A stretch of DNA of 64,000 nucleotides from Wohlfahrtiimonas sp. G9077. GTDB taxonomy: Bacteria; Pseudomonadota; Gammaproteobacteria; Cardiobacteriales; Wohlfahrtiimonadaceae. Each line of letters begins with the position of its first letter. The first letter of the stretch is position 1. Made by a program: the position numbers and the translations under genes. This document shows, one piece after another, positions 53,326-64,000 of this stretch. The notes below the pieces were generated by a model that searched no databases, was not told where the DNA came from, and saw nothing but the letters and a program-made list of their open reading frames with translations. The stretch is from the NCBI RefSeq assembly GCF_002252155.1, contig NZ_NEFD01000005.1, positions 62,001 through 126,000 of the forward strand. Direction: 5' to 3'.

Positions 53326-56019
53326 ATGACAGAAAAAACAGAAGAAAAAGCACCAAGCAAAATCACATTGAAACGCAAAACTCATACTGAATTGAAAGTT
53401 GCCAGTGCGCCCGGTCAAGCGCGCACGGTGGCCGTTGAAGTTCGTAAGAAAAGAACGTATGTAAAACGTGATGCAGCAGCAACTGTGGACTCAGAAGTTG
53501 AGAACACTAATGTTGAAACGATCGCAGAGCAAGAAAAACCTGAGGTGCAAGCACCAAAAGTTGCTCAAAAAGAGACACCAGTAACATCAGCGGCACCAGC
53601 CGCTGTTGCTCCATCTGCTGAACAAGTGGCCAAAGCGGCTGCAAAAGCAGAAGATGAAGCAAAACAACAAGAGCGTTTACGTATTGCAAAGGAACGTGCA
53701 GAAGCCGAAGAGCGTGCAGCTAAAGAAGCGGTTGAACGTCGTAAACAGCAAGAAGAACGTAAGCAAAACGAAGAAATTCAGAAAATTGCGGATGCAGCTC
53801 GTATGGCAAGTGAAAGTACAGTTTCTAAGGTACAAATTAGTTTTAACAATACCGATAAAACTGAAGATAAAAGTAAAAAGAAAGCATCAAATGCGCCGAA
53901 AGGACAAGGTCAACATCGACCAAAATCTGATGCCCGTTCACACAAAAGAGATGACAAGAAAGTCTCTAATGTTGTGGTAGAGAAAAAAGCGAAACCTGCT
54001 GCACCAACAAGTGCAGCCGCGCCTACAGCTGATGCTGTGGCCGATCGCGCAAAAGAAGCTGCGAAAGTGCATCGTAAGAGCCCTCGCGACTTAGATGATT
54101 TGCGTGAAGATGGCAAAAAAGCCTCAGGCAAGCGTGGTAAAGAGAAAGGTCGCACACATTTTGATTATGATGATGAAGATGGTGGTAATCGTCGTGGCGG
54201 TGGTAAAAAACGCAAAATGGCACAACCCACCAAGCATGGCTTTACGAAGCCTGTGGCCCCTCAGAAGGCTGAGGTTGTGTTAGGCGAAACCATCACTGTG
54301 GCTGATTTGGCACACAAAATGGCGGTGAAAGCTGCTGAAGTGATCAAAACCTTAATGAAAATGGGTTCAATGGTCACCATCAACCAAGTGTTAGACCAAG
54401 AAACTGCTGCGATTGTGGTGGAAGAAATGGGTCACTCTTACAAGCTTGTGAGTGAAAACGTGCTTGAAGAAGAGTTGATGCAAGGCTTTAATGAAAGTGA
54501 TTTAGTGCCTGTTACGCGTCCTCCTGTGGTCACCATCATGGGGCACGTGGATCATGGTAAAACATCATTGCTTGACTACTTGCGTAAAGCACACGTTGTG
54601 AAAGGCGAAGCCGGTGGGATCACTCAGCACATTGGTGCGTATCATGTGACCACACCAAAAGGCGTCATTACTTTCTTAGATACACCAGGACACAGTGCGT
54701 TTACCGCAATGCGTGCCCGCGGTGCGAAAGTGACAGACATCGTTGTGCTTGTTGTGGCTTCTGATGATGGCGTAATGCCTCAAACCATCGAAGCAATCCA
54801 ACATGCCCGCGCTGCGAATGTACCCATCATTGTGGCAGTGACAAAAATTGATAAGCCAACGGCGGATCGTGATCGCATTTTGTCTGAGCTCTCTCAACAA
54901 GGCATCATCTCTGAAGATTGGGGCGGTGAGAACTTATTTGCCTTTGTGTCTTCGAAATCCGGTGAAGGCATTGATCATTTGTTAGATCAAATCTTAGTGC
55001 AAGCTGAAATTTTAGAATTGACTGCTGTGGCAGAAGGTCCTGCACGTGGTGCAGTGGTTGAATCACGTTTAGATCGTGGTCGCGGTACCGTTGCAACAGT
55101 ATTGGTTCAATCGGGTCTATTGAAAAAAGGCGACATCGTTTTAGCGGGCTTAGAGTACGGTAAAGTGCGTGCCTTGATCAATGAGAAAGGTCAGCAAGTG
55201 CCAGAAGCAGGTCCATCCATTCCTGTGGAAATCCTAGGTTTATCTGGGGTGCCAAATGCAGGTGATGAAGTGACTGTGGTGGCTGATGAGCGTAAAGCAC
55301 GTGAAATTGCATTGTTCCGTCAAGGTAAATTCCGTGAAGTGAAATTGGCAAGACAACAAAAATCTAAATTAGAGAACTTGTTTGCCAACATCAGCGAAGG
55401 CGCAATGAATGTTGTGAACGTTGTGTTAAAAGCAGACGTACAAGGCTCTGTTGAAGCATTGATCAACGCATTAGAAGAGTTATCCACAGATGAAGTGTCT
55501 GTAAAAGTTGTGTCCAGTGGCGTAGGCGGTATCAACGAATCTGATGCACACTTAGCGGTGGCATCTGATGCGATTGTGATCGGCTTTAACGTCCGTGCGG
55601 ATAACTCAGCGAAGAAAATCATCGAAGATGAAGGCTTAGCACTTCATTACTACAGCATCATTTATGATGTGATCGATGAGATCAAAACTGCCTTGATTGG
55701 TAAGTTAGCGCCTGAATTCAAAGAGAGCATCATCGGTATTGCCGAAGTGCGTGATGTGTTCAGATCACCGAAAATTGGTGCGATTGCAGGCTGTATGGTG
55801 ACAGAAGGCTTGATCAAACGTAACAACCCAATTCGTGTATTGCGTGATAACATTGTGATCTATGAAGGTGCGTTAGAATCTCTCCGTCGCTTTAAAGACG
55901 ATGTGAGCGAAGTGCGCATGGGCATGGAATGTGGTATTGGCGTTAAGAACTACAATGATGTTAAAGTGGGCGATCAGATCGAAGTTTATGAGCGCGTTCA
56001 AGTGGAGCGTACTCTCTAA
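53326..56019 (+). CDS. infB: Translation initiation factor IF-2
   Basis: 897 residues. The first third is a low-complexity Ala/Glu/Lys/Arg-rich region, as usual in proteobacterial IF-2, with a second IF2_N domain near residue 325. The G domain has GHVDHGKT (residues 406-413), DTPGHSAF and TKIDKP, followed by domains II-IV. It brings fMet-tRNA to the 30S subunit, and the initiator tRNA gene lies in the same locus. It starts 10 bp after nusA. Confidence 0.97.
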   Translation: MTEKTEEKAPSKITLKRKTHTELKVASAPGQARTVAVEVRKKRTYVKRDAAATVDSEVENTNVETIAEQEKPEVQAPKVAQKETPVTSAAPAAVAPSAEQVAKAAAKAEDEAKQQERLRIAKERAEAEERAAKEAVERRKQQEERKQNEEIQKIADAARMASESTVSKVQISFNNTDKTEDKSKKKASNAPKGQGQHRPKSDARSHKRDDKKVSNVVVEKKAKPAAPTSAAAPTADAVADRAKEAAKVHRKSPRDLDDLREDGKKASGKRGKEKGRTHFDYDDEDGGNRRGGGKKRKMAQPTKHGFTKPVAPQKAEVVLGETITVADLAHKMAVKAAEVIKTLMKMGSMVTINQVLDQETAAIVVEEMGHSYKLVSENVLEEELMQGFNESDLVPVTRPPVVTIMGHVDHGKTSLLDYLRKAHVVKGEAGGITQHIGAYHVTTPKGVITFLDTPGHSAFTAMRARGAKVTDIVVLVVASDDGVMPQTIEAIQHARAANVPIIVAVTKIDKPTADRDRILSELSQQGIISEDWGGENLFAFVSSKSGEGIDHLLDQILVQAEILELTAVAEGPARGAVVESRLDRGRGTVATVLVQSGLLKKGDIVLAGLEYGKVRALINEKGQQVPEAGPSIPVEILGLSGVPNAGDEVTVVADERKAREIALFRQGKFREVKLARQQKSKLENLFANISEGAMNVVNVVLKADVQGSVEALINALEELSTDEVSVKVVSSGVGGINESDAHLAVASDAIVIGFNVRADNSAKKIIEDEGLALHYYSIIYDVIDEIKTALIGKLAPEFKESIIGIAEVRDVFRSPKIGAIAGCMVTEGLIKRNNPIRVLRDNIVIYEGALESLRRFKDDVSEVRMGMECGIGVKNYNDVKVGDQIEVYERVQVERTL

Positions 56020-56034
56020 TTAGGAGGGAGAAAC

Positions 56035-56412
56035 ATGGCGAATATCTCAAGAACTCGTCGCATTGATGAGCAGCTAAAGCAAGAACTCTCTTTGTTGATT
56101 CGTAAAGAGATTGGTGATTCACGTGTCATGATGATCTCCATCACTTTAGTGAAAGTGGTGAGAGATCTCTCTCAAGCTAAAGTTTTGGTGACCTATTTAG
56201 GACCAACAGAAGAGCGCGCTGAAATGGTTGCGCTCCTCAATGAATATGCCTCGCTTTTCCAAAGAATGCTGGGCAAGGTCTTAAAATTGCGTAAGATCCC
56301 AAAATTTGAATTTGTATACGATGAACAGCTAGAGAAGGGCAATGAGTTATCAGCCTTGATCACAGAAGCTGTTCAAGAAGATGAAGCACGACACAAAGAT
56401 CACGATGAGTAA
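56035..56412 (+). CDS. rbfA: 30S ribosome-binding factor A
   Basis: 125 residues. RTRRIDEQLKQELSLLIRKEIGD and LVTYLGPTEERAEMVALLNEYASLFQRMLGKVLKLRKIPKFEFVYDEQ-type blocks span the KH-like fold. It helps late 16S maturation and cold adaptation. AGGAGGG precedes the ATG 15 bp after infB, and its stop overlaps truB. Confidence 0.95.
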   Translation: MANISRTRRIDEQLKQELSLLIRKEIGDSRVMMISITLVKVVRDLSQAKVLVTYLGPTEERAEMVALLNEYASLFQRMLGKVLKLRKIPKFEFVYDEQLEKGNELSALITEAVQEDEARHKDHDE

Positions 56413-57319
56413 AACAGCTAAAATCAAGCGCCGTCCATTGGATGGCGTTTTACTTTTAGATAAGCCAAAAGGCATATCAAGTAATAACATTCTGCAGAAG
56501 GTCAAATATTTATATCGCGCTGTGAAAGCCGGGCATGCGGGCACTTTAGATCCGATGGCCACAGGTTTATTGCCCATTTGTTTTGGGGAAGCGAGTAAAT
56601 TTAACCATCAGCTTTTAAATAATCGCAAAACGTATCGTTTTACGTGTCGTTTAGGTGAGGCCACAAATACAGGCGATGCTGAAGGGGAAGTGATTGCCAC
56701 TGCGGCCATTCCTGAGTTATCCACAGCCTTATTAGAAACGGCAATGGTGAACTTTACGGGTGACATTCAGCAAATTCCACCGATGGTTTCAGCATTGCAT
56801 CATGAAGGTAAACGCCTGTATGAGCTTGCGCGTGAAGGCATTGAGGTGGCGCGCCCTGCTCGCGACATCACCATTGATGCATTGACGCTGATTGAGTTTG
56901 ATGATCACAGCTTTACGGCTGAAGTGACCTGCTCAAAAGGGACATATGTGCGTGTGTTAGCCGAAGACATTGCCAAATCCATCGGTACGCTTGGACATTT
57001 AACGATGCTGCGCCGAACGGAAGTTGCGCCTTATTTTGCACCAACGTTGATTACGATGGAAGATTTAGAGGCTGCGCTTTTAGAGAATCGTGCAGATGAA
57101 CTGTTATTGCCTGTTGATAGCGCGATTGCGGATTTTCCCATTTTGATTTTCAACGAGGAAGAGACGGCGCGCTTGAAAAATGGGCAAAAGATTGCGTTTC
57201 CCCATACGTTAGATGAGCAATTTTATCGTTTATATGCGTATGATCAGACCTTTTTAGGTTTAGGAGAACGTCATTTGCCCCATGTGATTAAGCCCTCACG
57301 CTTGATTCAAATACAATGA
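56405..57319 (+). CDS. truB: tRNA pseudouridine-55 synthase
   Basis: 304 residues from ATG 56405, which overlaps the rbfA stop (ATGAGTAA). GVLLLDKPKGISSN, KAGHAGTLDPMATGLLPICFG (catalytic Asp in TLDP), YRFTCRLGEATNTGDAEGE and SKGTYVRVLAEDIA are the family blocks. It makes pseudouridine 55 in the T loop of tRNAs. It is the last gene of the operon; rpsO does not follow here, unlike in E. coli. Confidence 0.96.
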   Translation: MSKTAKIKRRPLDGVLLLDKPKGISSNNILQKVKYLYRAVKAGHAGTLDPMATGLLPICFGEASKFNHQLLNNRKTYRFTCRLGEATNTGDAEGEVIATAAIPELSTALLETAMVNFTGDIQQIPPMVSALHHEGKRLYELAREGIEVARPARDITIDALTLIEFDDHSFTAEVTCSKGTYVRVLAEDIAKSIGTLGHLTMLRRTEVAPYFAPTLITMEDLEAALLENRADELLLPVDSAIADFPILIFNEEETARLKNGQKIAFPHTLDEQFYRLYAYDQTFLGLGERHLPHVIKPSRLIQIQ

Positions 57320-57400
57320 CGGGACAGAATAATTTGTTATAATCGACGCCTATTGATTAATAATAACCGTTGCACGAGCGATGGAAACGAAGGAATAGAT

Positions 57401-57697
57401 ATGTATAAAAAATTATTCACCGTCGGCGCATTTTGTTTAGGTTTGACGACACTGGCATCAGCAGAAGATGCTGTGATTAATAAATGTGTGGCGAAAGATC
57501 ACAAAACCATCGTATATACAGAGTTTGATTGCCCAGATCAGTATGAGAGTGCAACGGAGGGTTGGCTCAGTGAAACAAATGTCACAGATGCCAATCGCTT
57601 TGGGGATGAATCCCTCCTAGATTATGATTCAACAGGGACTGCCGCTCAGCGTTTAGAACAAGAGCCTGAGCCACCTCAATTACCGAAACCACAATAG
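57401..57697 (+). CDS. Small secreted protein, DUF4124-like
   Basis: 98 residues from ATG 57401, with AAGGAA eight bases upstream. A clear signal peptide (MYKKLFTVGAFCLGLTTLASA) is followed by NKCVAKDHKTIVYTEFDCP, which resembles the DUF4124 pattern (C...G...Y...CP), with two Cys able to form a disulfide. The C-terminus is Asp/Glu/Pro-rich. It should be periplasmic. Function unknown; the family link is tentative. A terminator follows. Confidence 0.72.
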   Translation: MYKKLFTVGAFCLGLTTLASAEDAVINKCVAKDHKTIVYTEFDCPDQYESATEGWLSETNVTDANRFGDESLLDYDSTGTAAQRLEQEPEPPQLPKPQ

Positions 57698-57762
57698 GTA
57701 GTGTATGGGTCGCATTTTATGGGCGACTCAGCGCGAGCGTTTACTGGACATTTAAAGCCAAT

Positions 57763-57794
57763 AAAAAAAACCTCTGAATTTTCAGAGGTTTTTT
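57763..57794. terminator. Bidirectional terminator between the secreted protein gene and eno
   Basis: CCTCTGA-ATTT-TCAGAGG with eight A before and six T after, between converging genes. Confidence 0.9.
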
Positions 57795-57808
57795 GTTTTT
57801 AAGTGAAA

Positions 57809-59116
<1,308 letters not shown>

Positions 59117-59174
59117 TCACTGATGAACGAATGCATTCGCGGCTAATTATAACCGATTCGACCATAAAACGTTA

Positions 59175-60194
59175 TTAATGTAACGAATCGGCCGTGAACC
59201 AAGCTGTGGGCGTGATGGTTTTTTCAATCCCTTGATCCACCCCAAGCACCATGGCAAACAGTGCCATGCGCGCAGGCACGCCAGCATCCGATTGGCGGAA
59301 GATGGCCAAACGTGGATCACCATCTAAATCATTGCTCAGATCATTGGCATTTTCGCGGCTATCGCGGGGCAGTGGATGCATGATGATGGCATCTTTTAGG
59401 GCATATTCATCGATCAATGCTTGATTGATGCGAAAGCTCAACTCAGGTTGGCGCGTCTCTTCACCTTGGGTAAAACGCTCTTTTTGAATGCGTGTGGCAT
59501 AAATCACATCATTGTTGTGGATACCATCTTTCAGTTGATCCGTCTCAATGACAGTGTGACCGCGTTCACGGGCAAATTCCACAATGTATTTTGGCATGCT
59601 TAAGAAATCAGGCGATGCAAAGGTAAACGTGATGTTTTGATAAAGGGACATGAGTTTAACCAATGAATGCACAGTGCGGCCATAACGTAAATCACCAATC
59701 ATGGCAATGCGGCAATTGTCCATCGTTTTGCCATTGTGCTTGAACTCATTGTGAATGGTATAAGCATCTAACAGTGCTTGAGTAGGATGTTCACCTGCGC
59801 CATTGCCCGCATTGATGATGGGCGTATTGGTGGCACCTGCCATTTTATGAATGGCTTCTTCTTCAGGATGACGCACCACCACCACATCAAAGTAACCGGA
59901 GATGACACGCGCGGTATCCTCAATGGATTCACCTTTGACAATGGAGGAGAAGGAAACCCCAGTTGTGTTAGAAACTTTACCACCAAGGCGCATAAATGCT
60001 GCATCAAAGCTCAAACGCGTGCGCGTGCTGGCTTCAAAAAATAGACTGCCCATAATGGCGCCTTCTAAAACATTTGTGCGTGCTTTGCCTTGTGCCACAG
60101 GTTGTAAAATATCCGCAAGTTCAAACAAACGATTCAACGTTTGAAGATCAAATTGTTCGCAAGATAATACAGCCTGCCCGTATAGTGTGTTCAT
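59175..60194 (-). CDS. pyrB: Aspartate carbamoyltransferase catalytic subunit
   Basis: 339 residues from ATG 60194, with AAGGA upstream. The frame stays open further upstream, but that part overlaps gltA and its terminator. FFEASTRTRLSF holds the carbamoyl-phosphate loop (residues 56-60), GEHPTQALLDAYTI follows, and HPLPR is near residue 275. It makes carbamoyl aspartate for pyrimidines. It is somewhat longer than E. coli PyrB (311). No pyrI or pyrC neighbour is seen. Confidence 0.94.
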   Translation of the reverse strand: MNTLYGQAVLSCEQFDLQTLNRLFELADILQPVAQGKARTNVLEGAIMGSLFFEASTRTRLSFDAAFMRLGGKVSNTTGVSFSSIVKGESIEDTARVISGYFDVVVVRHPEEEAIHKMAGATNTPIINAGNGAGEHPTQALLDAYTIHNEFKHNGKTMDNCRIAMIGDLRYGRTVHSLVKLMSLYQNITFTFASPDFLSMPKYIVEFARERGHTVIETDQLKDGIHNNDVIYATRIQKERFTQGEETRQPELSFRINQALIDEYALKDAIIMHPLPRDSRENANDLSNDLDGDPRLAIFRQSDAGVPARMALFAMVLGVDQGIEKTITPTAWFTADSLH

Positions 60195-60222
60195 AGTTGT
60201 CCTTCTAAATATCACGTTTTCC

Positions 60223-60246
60223 AAAAAAAACCGCCATATCTGGCGG
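60223..60246 (-). terminator. Terminator after gltA
   Basis: CCGCCA-TATC-TGGCGG, followed on the minus strand by eight T, 14 bp after the gltA stop. Confidence 0.88.
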
Positions 60247-60259
60247 TTATTAAAATCAA

Positions 60260-61537
60260 TTAAATGTGTCGGAGTGTGTGTCCGATGTAGCGTTGTCTTG
60301 GACGAGAGATTTTCATCTTCGGATCGGAGATCATTTCGTTCCAATGGGTGATCCAACCAACAGTACGCGCCAATGCAAAGAGCGGTGTGAACATGTGTGT
60401 TGGGAAACCTAACGCTTTGTAGATGATGCCTGAGTAGAAGTCGACGTTTGGATATAAGCGGCGTTCGATGAAGTATTCATCTTTCAATGCCATCTCTTCT
60501 AAACGTTTGGCCACTTCCATCAATGGATCATTACCATATTTTGCGAGCACTTCATCAGCAATGCCTTTGATTAAGCGTGCACGTGGGTCAAAGTTTTTAT
60601 AAACGCGGTGACCAAAGCCCATCAAACGGAATGGATCTTCTTTATCTTTTGCTTTTGCCACGTATTTATTAACATTTTCAACCGTGCCAATTTCATTGAG
60701 CATGGTTAATACTGCTTCATTAGCACCACCGTGAGATGCACCCCATAAGCAAGAAATACCAGCAGAAATCGCGGCATATGGGTTCGCGCCAGAAGAGCCT
60801 GCCATACGTACGGTGGATGTTGATGCATTTTGTTCATGATCCGCATGTAAAATGAACAATACGTCCATTGCTTTTTCAGCAATTGGATCGATTTCATAAG
60901 GCGCACATGGGGAGCTGAACATCATGTTCAAGAAGTTACCGGCATATGACAATGAATTCGTTGGGTAAACAAGCGGCATACCGATTGAATGTTTGTATGC
61001 AGCCGCCACAATCGTTGGCATTTTTGAGATCAAGCGGTGCGCTGTGATCATGCGGTGCTCAGGATTGTGGATGTCTAATTTATCATGATAAAAGCCAGCC
61101 ATTGATGCCACAGTACCGGCTAAAATTGCCATGGGATGTGAGTCATAACGGAAGCCTTGCAGGAAGACTTTTAAGTTTTCATGCATCATGCTGTGTGTCA
61201 TGATGATGTTATGGAAGTCATTCGATTCTTTTGCATCTGGCAATTCGCCATTGAAGATCAAATAGCAAACGTCTAAGAAGTTTGATTTCTCAGCCAACTC
61301 TTCGATGGGGTAACCACGATAGAGTAATTCGCCTTTGTCACCATCTAAGTATGTGATGGCGCTTTCACAGCTTGCTGTCGATACAAAACCAGGATCGTAG
61401 CTGAATAAATTCAAGGTGCGATTCATAGCTGCAATATCAACAACATCATCACCATATACTGACTCGAGGATTGGAAATTCCCCTTGTTGTTGTGTACGGT
61501 TGTCAATATAGGTAACGCTATTTCTATTAGTTGTCAT
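60260..61537 (-). CDS. gltA: Citrate synthase (type II, gammaproteobacterial)
   Basis: 425 residues. [83 protein letters not shown] (catalytic His region) and [15 protein letters not shown] with the second active-site His are diagnostic. It condenses acetyl-CoA and oxaloacetate at the entry to the TCA cycle. A GGAGG site precedes the ATG. Other TCA genes are not adjacent. Confidence 0.97.
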   Translation of the reverse strand: MTTNRNSVTYIDNRTQQQGEFPILESVYGDDVVDIAAMNRTLNLFSYDPGFVSTASCESAITYLDGDKGELLYRGYPIEELAEKSNFLDVCYLIFNGELPDAKESNDFHNIIMTHSMMHENLKVFLQGFRYDSHPMAILAGTVASMAGFYHDKLDIHNPEHRMITAHRLISKMPTIVAAAYKHSIGMPLVYPTNSLSYAGNFLNMMFSSPCAPYEIDPIAEKAMDVLFILHADHEQNASTSTVRMAGSSGANPYAAISAGISCLWGASHGGANEAVLTMLNEIGTVENVNKYVAKAKDKEDPFRLMGFGHRVYKNFDPRARLIKGIADEVLAKYGNDPLMEVAKRLEEMALKDEYFIERRLYPNVDFYSGIIYKALGFPTHMFTPLFALARTVGWITHWNEMISDPKMKISRPRQRYIGHTLRHI

Positions 61538-61654
61538 TTTTTCCTCCTTGTGATCTTAATTTTTTTAAGATCTAATCTATTTTAAACGTGTACTTGTGGT
61601 AACACATCCGACTAATATAAACGAGCTTGATCAACTTAGCAAAATTCTGATGCG

Positions 61655-61686
61655 CAAAAAAAAAGCATCGACTCGATGCTTTTCTT
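61655..61686 (-). terminator. Terminator after rpmE2
   Basis: AAGCATCG-ACT-CGATGCTT with a long A run on the plus-strand left side, which is a T tract on the minus strand, just beyond the rpmE2 stop. Confidence 0.85.
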
Positions 61687-61696
61687 TTTGAACTGA

Positions 61697-61939
61697 TTAA
61701 CGACCGTATTTTTTACGGAAGCGATCAACACGACCTTCTGTATCCACGATGTTTTGTTTACCAGTGAAGAAAGGGTGTGATTGAGAAGAAACTTCAATTT
61801 TGTAAAGAGGGTATTCGTTACCATCTGTCCAAGTGATTGTTTCTTTAGTCGCGATTGTAGAACGCGTTAAAACTGCAAAGTCGCTAGAGCTGTCTTGGAA
61901 AACAACTGGGCGATAATTTGGATGACCTTCTGCTTTCAT
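61697..61939 (-). CDS. rpmE2: Ribosomal protein L31, type B (zinc-independent)
   Basis: 80 residues. [11 protein letters not shown] near the start, [24 protein letters not shown] and [14 protein letters not shown] at the end define L31. It lacks the CxxC pairs of the zinc-ribbon form, so it is the type B paralogue that in many bacteria replaces L31 under zinc shortage. I saw no ATGTTATA Zur half-site in its 100-bp leader, so it may be the constitutive or only L31. It lies just after rho. Confidence 0.95.
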   Translation of the reverse strand: MKAEGHPNYRPVVFQDSSSDFAVLTRSTIATKETITWTDGNEYPLYKIEVSSQSHPFFTGKQNIVDTEGRVDRFRKKYGR

Positions 61940-62039
61940 AATAAAAATCCAGTATAAGTAAAATAAAACGGCTGATCAAAAGCCTACTTAGTTTAAAATA
62001 GCACAATATTCTAACAAAAAGATATTTTTTGCGCAATAC

Positions 62040-63296
62040 TTAGCGTTTCATTGCATCAAAAAATGCTTGATTTGTCTTCGTTTCTTTGAGTCGCTCTAAC
62101 ACGAATTCCATGGACTGAATTTCATCCATCGGATACAAGATTTTACGAAGAATCCACATTTTTGTTAAGTCGTCAGGATCGGTTAAGAGTTCTTCTTTAC
62201 GCGTGCCTGAACGGTTGATGTCAATGGCAGGGAAAATGCGTTTTTCTGCCACTGAACGGTCTAAGTGCAATTCAGAGTTACCTGTGCCTTTGAACTCTTC
62301 ATAAATCACTTCGTCCATTTTTGAACCGGTGTCCACAAGGGCTGTGGCGATGATGGTTAAGCTGCCGCCATTTTCGATGTTACGCGCCGCACCAAAGAAG
62401 CGTTTTGGGCGATGCAATGCATTGGCATCAACACCACCTGATAATACTTTACCCGATGATGGCACCACAGCGTTGTAAGCGCGGGCTAAACGCGTGATGG
62501 AGTCTAATAAAATCACCACATCGCGGTTGTGTTCCACTAAACGACGCGCTTTTTCGATGACCATTTCTGCCACTTGTACATGGCGCACAGCAGGTTCATC
62601 GAAGGTTGAGGCAATCACATCACCACGCACTAAGCGACGCATTTCTGTGACCTCTTCAGGACGCTCATCGATTAACAAGACAATCAAATAACATTCAGGA
62701 TGATTGCTTTCGATGGATTGAGCAATGTTTTGTAGCATCACTGTTTTACCAGTTTTTGGCGGTGCCACGATTAAGCTACGTTGACCTTTACCGATGGGTG
62801 CGACCATGTCAATGAGGCGCGCTGTGATGTCTTCACTTGAACCATTGCCGCGCTCCATTTTCAGGAGTTCATTTGGATGAATCGGTGTTAAGTTCTCAAA
62901 GGCGACTTTGCGTGTGGAGTTTTCCACAGGCTCATAGTTGATGGTGTCGACTTTTGCTAAAGAGAAATATTTTTCATTGTCTTTAGGGGGACGAATTTTG
63001 CCTGAAACCGTATCGCCTGTGCGCAAGTTAAACTTACGAATTTGCGATGGACTGATGTAAACATCATCAGGACCCGCCATATAGGAGCTGTCTGCGCCAC
63101 GCAAAAAGCCGTAACCGTCGTTAAGAATTTCTAACACGCCGTCACCGGTGATCTCGTCGCCATTTTTTGCGTGTGCTTTTAAAATGGAGAAGATCAAGTC
63201 ATGCTTTTTAGCACGGGCTAAGCCTTCTAGCTGCATTTCTTGAGCGATGCGAATCAGCTCAGCAGCAGGCATTTGTTTCAATTCAGTTAAGTTCAT
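62040..63296 (-). CDS. rho: Transcription termination factor Rho
   Basis: 418 residues, the E. coli length within one. The N-terminal RNA-binding domain ([38 protein letters not shown]) precedes a RecA-type ATPase with [11 protein letters not shown] near residue 175, [16 protein letters not shown] and [15 protein letters not shown]. It is a hexameric RNA translocase that ends transcription. It is monocistronic or leads into rpmE2. Confidence 0.98.
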   Translation of the reverse strand: MNLTELKQMPAAELIRIAQEMQLEGLARAKKHDLIFSILKAHAKNGDEITGDGVLEILNDGYGFLRGADSSYMAGPDDVYISPSQIRKFNLRTGDTVSGKIRPPKDNEKYFSLAKVDTINYEPVENSTRKVAFENLTPIHPNELLKMERGNGSSEDITARLIDMVAPIGKGQRSLIVAPPKTGKTVMLQNIAQSIESNHPECYLIVLLIDERPEEVTEMRRLVRGDVIASTFDEPAVRHVQVAEMVIEKARRLVEHNRDVVILLDSITRLARAYNAVVPSSGKVLSGGVDANALHRPKRFFGAARNIENGGSLTIIATALVDTGSKMDEVIYEEFKGTGNSELHLDRSVAEKRIFPAIDINRSGTRKEELLTDPDDLTKMWILRKILYPMDEIQSMEFVLERLKETKTNQAFFDAMKR

Positions 63297-63463
63297 AGAG
63301 TATTTTTTGAGGTAAACAATAAAAGATAAGGAATACAGTCGCTTAGCGAAGAATGAGGGCTAAGGACATCAATCTTGGGGATTATTCAGTTCAGAAAGGA
63401 AAACTGTTATTTTTTAGTGCTGCGAATTTTATAAGTTTTACAGCAACTTTGCAAATAATCTCA

Positions 63464-64000
63464 TCAACTTTTCTGCTTTTCATCCGCCCGTCCATTGCGA
63501 TGTTCTATGTAGGCTTTGCCGATTTCATAGAGCATCGGTAAAATCGAAATGAAGATAATGCCAAGGACAATGATGGAGAAATTTTGTTTGATCCATGGAA
63601 TGGTACCAAATAAATAGCCCGCACCGAGCATTAAGAACATCCATAATAGCGCACCTAAAATATTAAAGGTGGCAAAAGTTTTATAAGTCATTTTGCTCGC
63701 CCCTGCAACAAAAGGTGCAAATGTGCGCACGATTGGCACAAATCTTGCGATCACAATAGTCTTACTGCCATATTTTTCATAAAAATGGTGGGTTTTTTCT
63801 AAATATTGTAATTTGAAAATTTTCGCCTCTTTTTTAAAGACTTTTAAACCAAAATAGTGGCCGATCTGATAATTGAGGGCATCGCCTAAAATCGCTGCCA
63901 CCAACAGTGTGCCAAAGAGAATATAAATGTTTAATAATCCCATCGCCGCTAATGCACCGGCTGCGAACAATAATGAATCCCCCGGTAAAATGGGTGTGAC
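63464..64000 (-). CDS. DedA-family membrane protein (5' end beyond window)
   Basis: 178 codons open to the right edge, so the N-terminus is missing. The visible part begins VTPILPGDSLLFAAGALA, the conserved DedA motif, followed by FGTLLVAAILGDALNYQIGHYFG, a second block, and RFVPIVRTFAPFVAGASKMTYKTF. Several membrane helices are evident, and the end is charged (EHRNGRADEKQKS). DedA proteins are thought to move undecaprenyl phosphate or other lipids across the inner membrane. Confidence 0.92.
   Translation of the reverse strand, partial: VTPILPGDSLLFAAGALAAMGLLNIYILFGTLLVAAILGDALNYQIGHYFGLKVFKKEAKIFKLQYLEKTHHFYEKYGSKTIVIARFVPIVRTFAPFVAGASKMTYKTFATFNILGALLWMFLMLGAGYLFGTIPWIKQNFSIIVLGIIFISILPMLYEIGKAYIEHRNGRADEKQKS

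Noticed and set aside
60195-60356. In-frame extension of pyrB by 54 residues
   Set aside because: It overlaps the 3' end of gltA on the same strand and the gltA terminator. ATG 60194 has a ribosome binding site and starts at the family N-terminus.

Overview
The window is a piece of chromosome from a gammaproteobacterium of moderately low GC. The evidence is the metY-rimP-nusA-infB-rbfA-truB order, a FolK/BioB/PyrB/GltA/Rho set of gammaproteobacterial type, an FNR/ANR-type regulator, LpxH, LptM, ZinT, and an A2M/PBP1C pair. A relative of Wohlfahrtiimonas/Ignatzschineria would fit, but that is a guess and I could not test it. I see no rRNA, CRISPR array, prophage or insertion sequence. Almost all of the window is ordinary core genome.

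Layout. 1-4.7 kb: respiratory/redox genes on the minus strand (a truncated multihaem cytochrome c coupled to a Tat-exported flavoprotein dehydrogenase, a ferric-reductase-like membrane flavoprotein, a small cytochrome c). 4.8-9.9 kb: glmU, argF, two cyclophilins, lpxH, nfsB. 10-12.3 kb: thiM-thiD-thiE behind a TPP riboswitch. 12.3-14.9 kb: an FNR-type regulator, an SMR transporter pair, and a TauE/SafE-like membrane protein with a His/Met-rich tail, with two TACA-N2-TGTA dyads in the divergent intergenic region. 15.0-18.5 kb: a probable sulfur-metabolism operon (persulfide-dioxygenase-like hydrolase, cystine carrier TcyP, CoA-disulfide reductase). 18.5-27.3 kb: alpha-2-macroglobulin, catalase and pbpC. 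27.4-36.6 kb: a FUSC transporter, GNAT, an orphan GspG-like pseudopilin, aroA, bioB, a HEPN-like protein, clpB and a cold-shock protein. 36.8-43.8 kb: folK, an MFS carrier, zinT, a LoiP-like protease, and the ansA-lptM-lysA-queA group. 43.9-48.3 kb: two identical tRNA-Lys genes, tmcA, tRNA-Thr, an EEP-family protein, rdgB and an amino-acid binding protein.

The most striking element is the gene-free stretch 48339-49181. It carries nine exact TTATCCACA DnaA boxes, four TTATNCACA variants and two weaker ones, all within about 600 bp around a roughly 170 bp very AT-rich core. Genes just to the left mostly point left and genes to the right point right. Two perfect 14-bp parS cores (GTTTCACGTGAAAC) lie 9 and 15 kb to the left. 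Together these mark it as a strong candidate for the chromosomal replication origin, although no dnaA, dnaN, gyrB or mnmG gene is in view.

49.2-64 kb: a three-gene operon of unclear function directly beside the candidate origin (divergent Hpt-like, acidic unknown, PotD-like binding protein). Then come tRNA-fMet and rimP-nusA-infB-rbfA-truB, a small secreted protein, and, on the minus strand, rho, rpmE2 (type-B L31), gltA, pyrB and eno. A truncated DedA-family gene reaches the right edge. All calls come from reading the sequence and from knowledge of the families; no database search was run.
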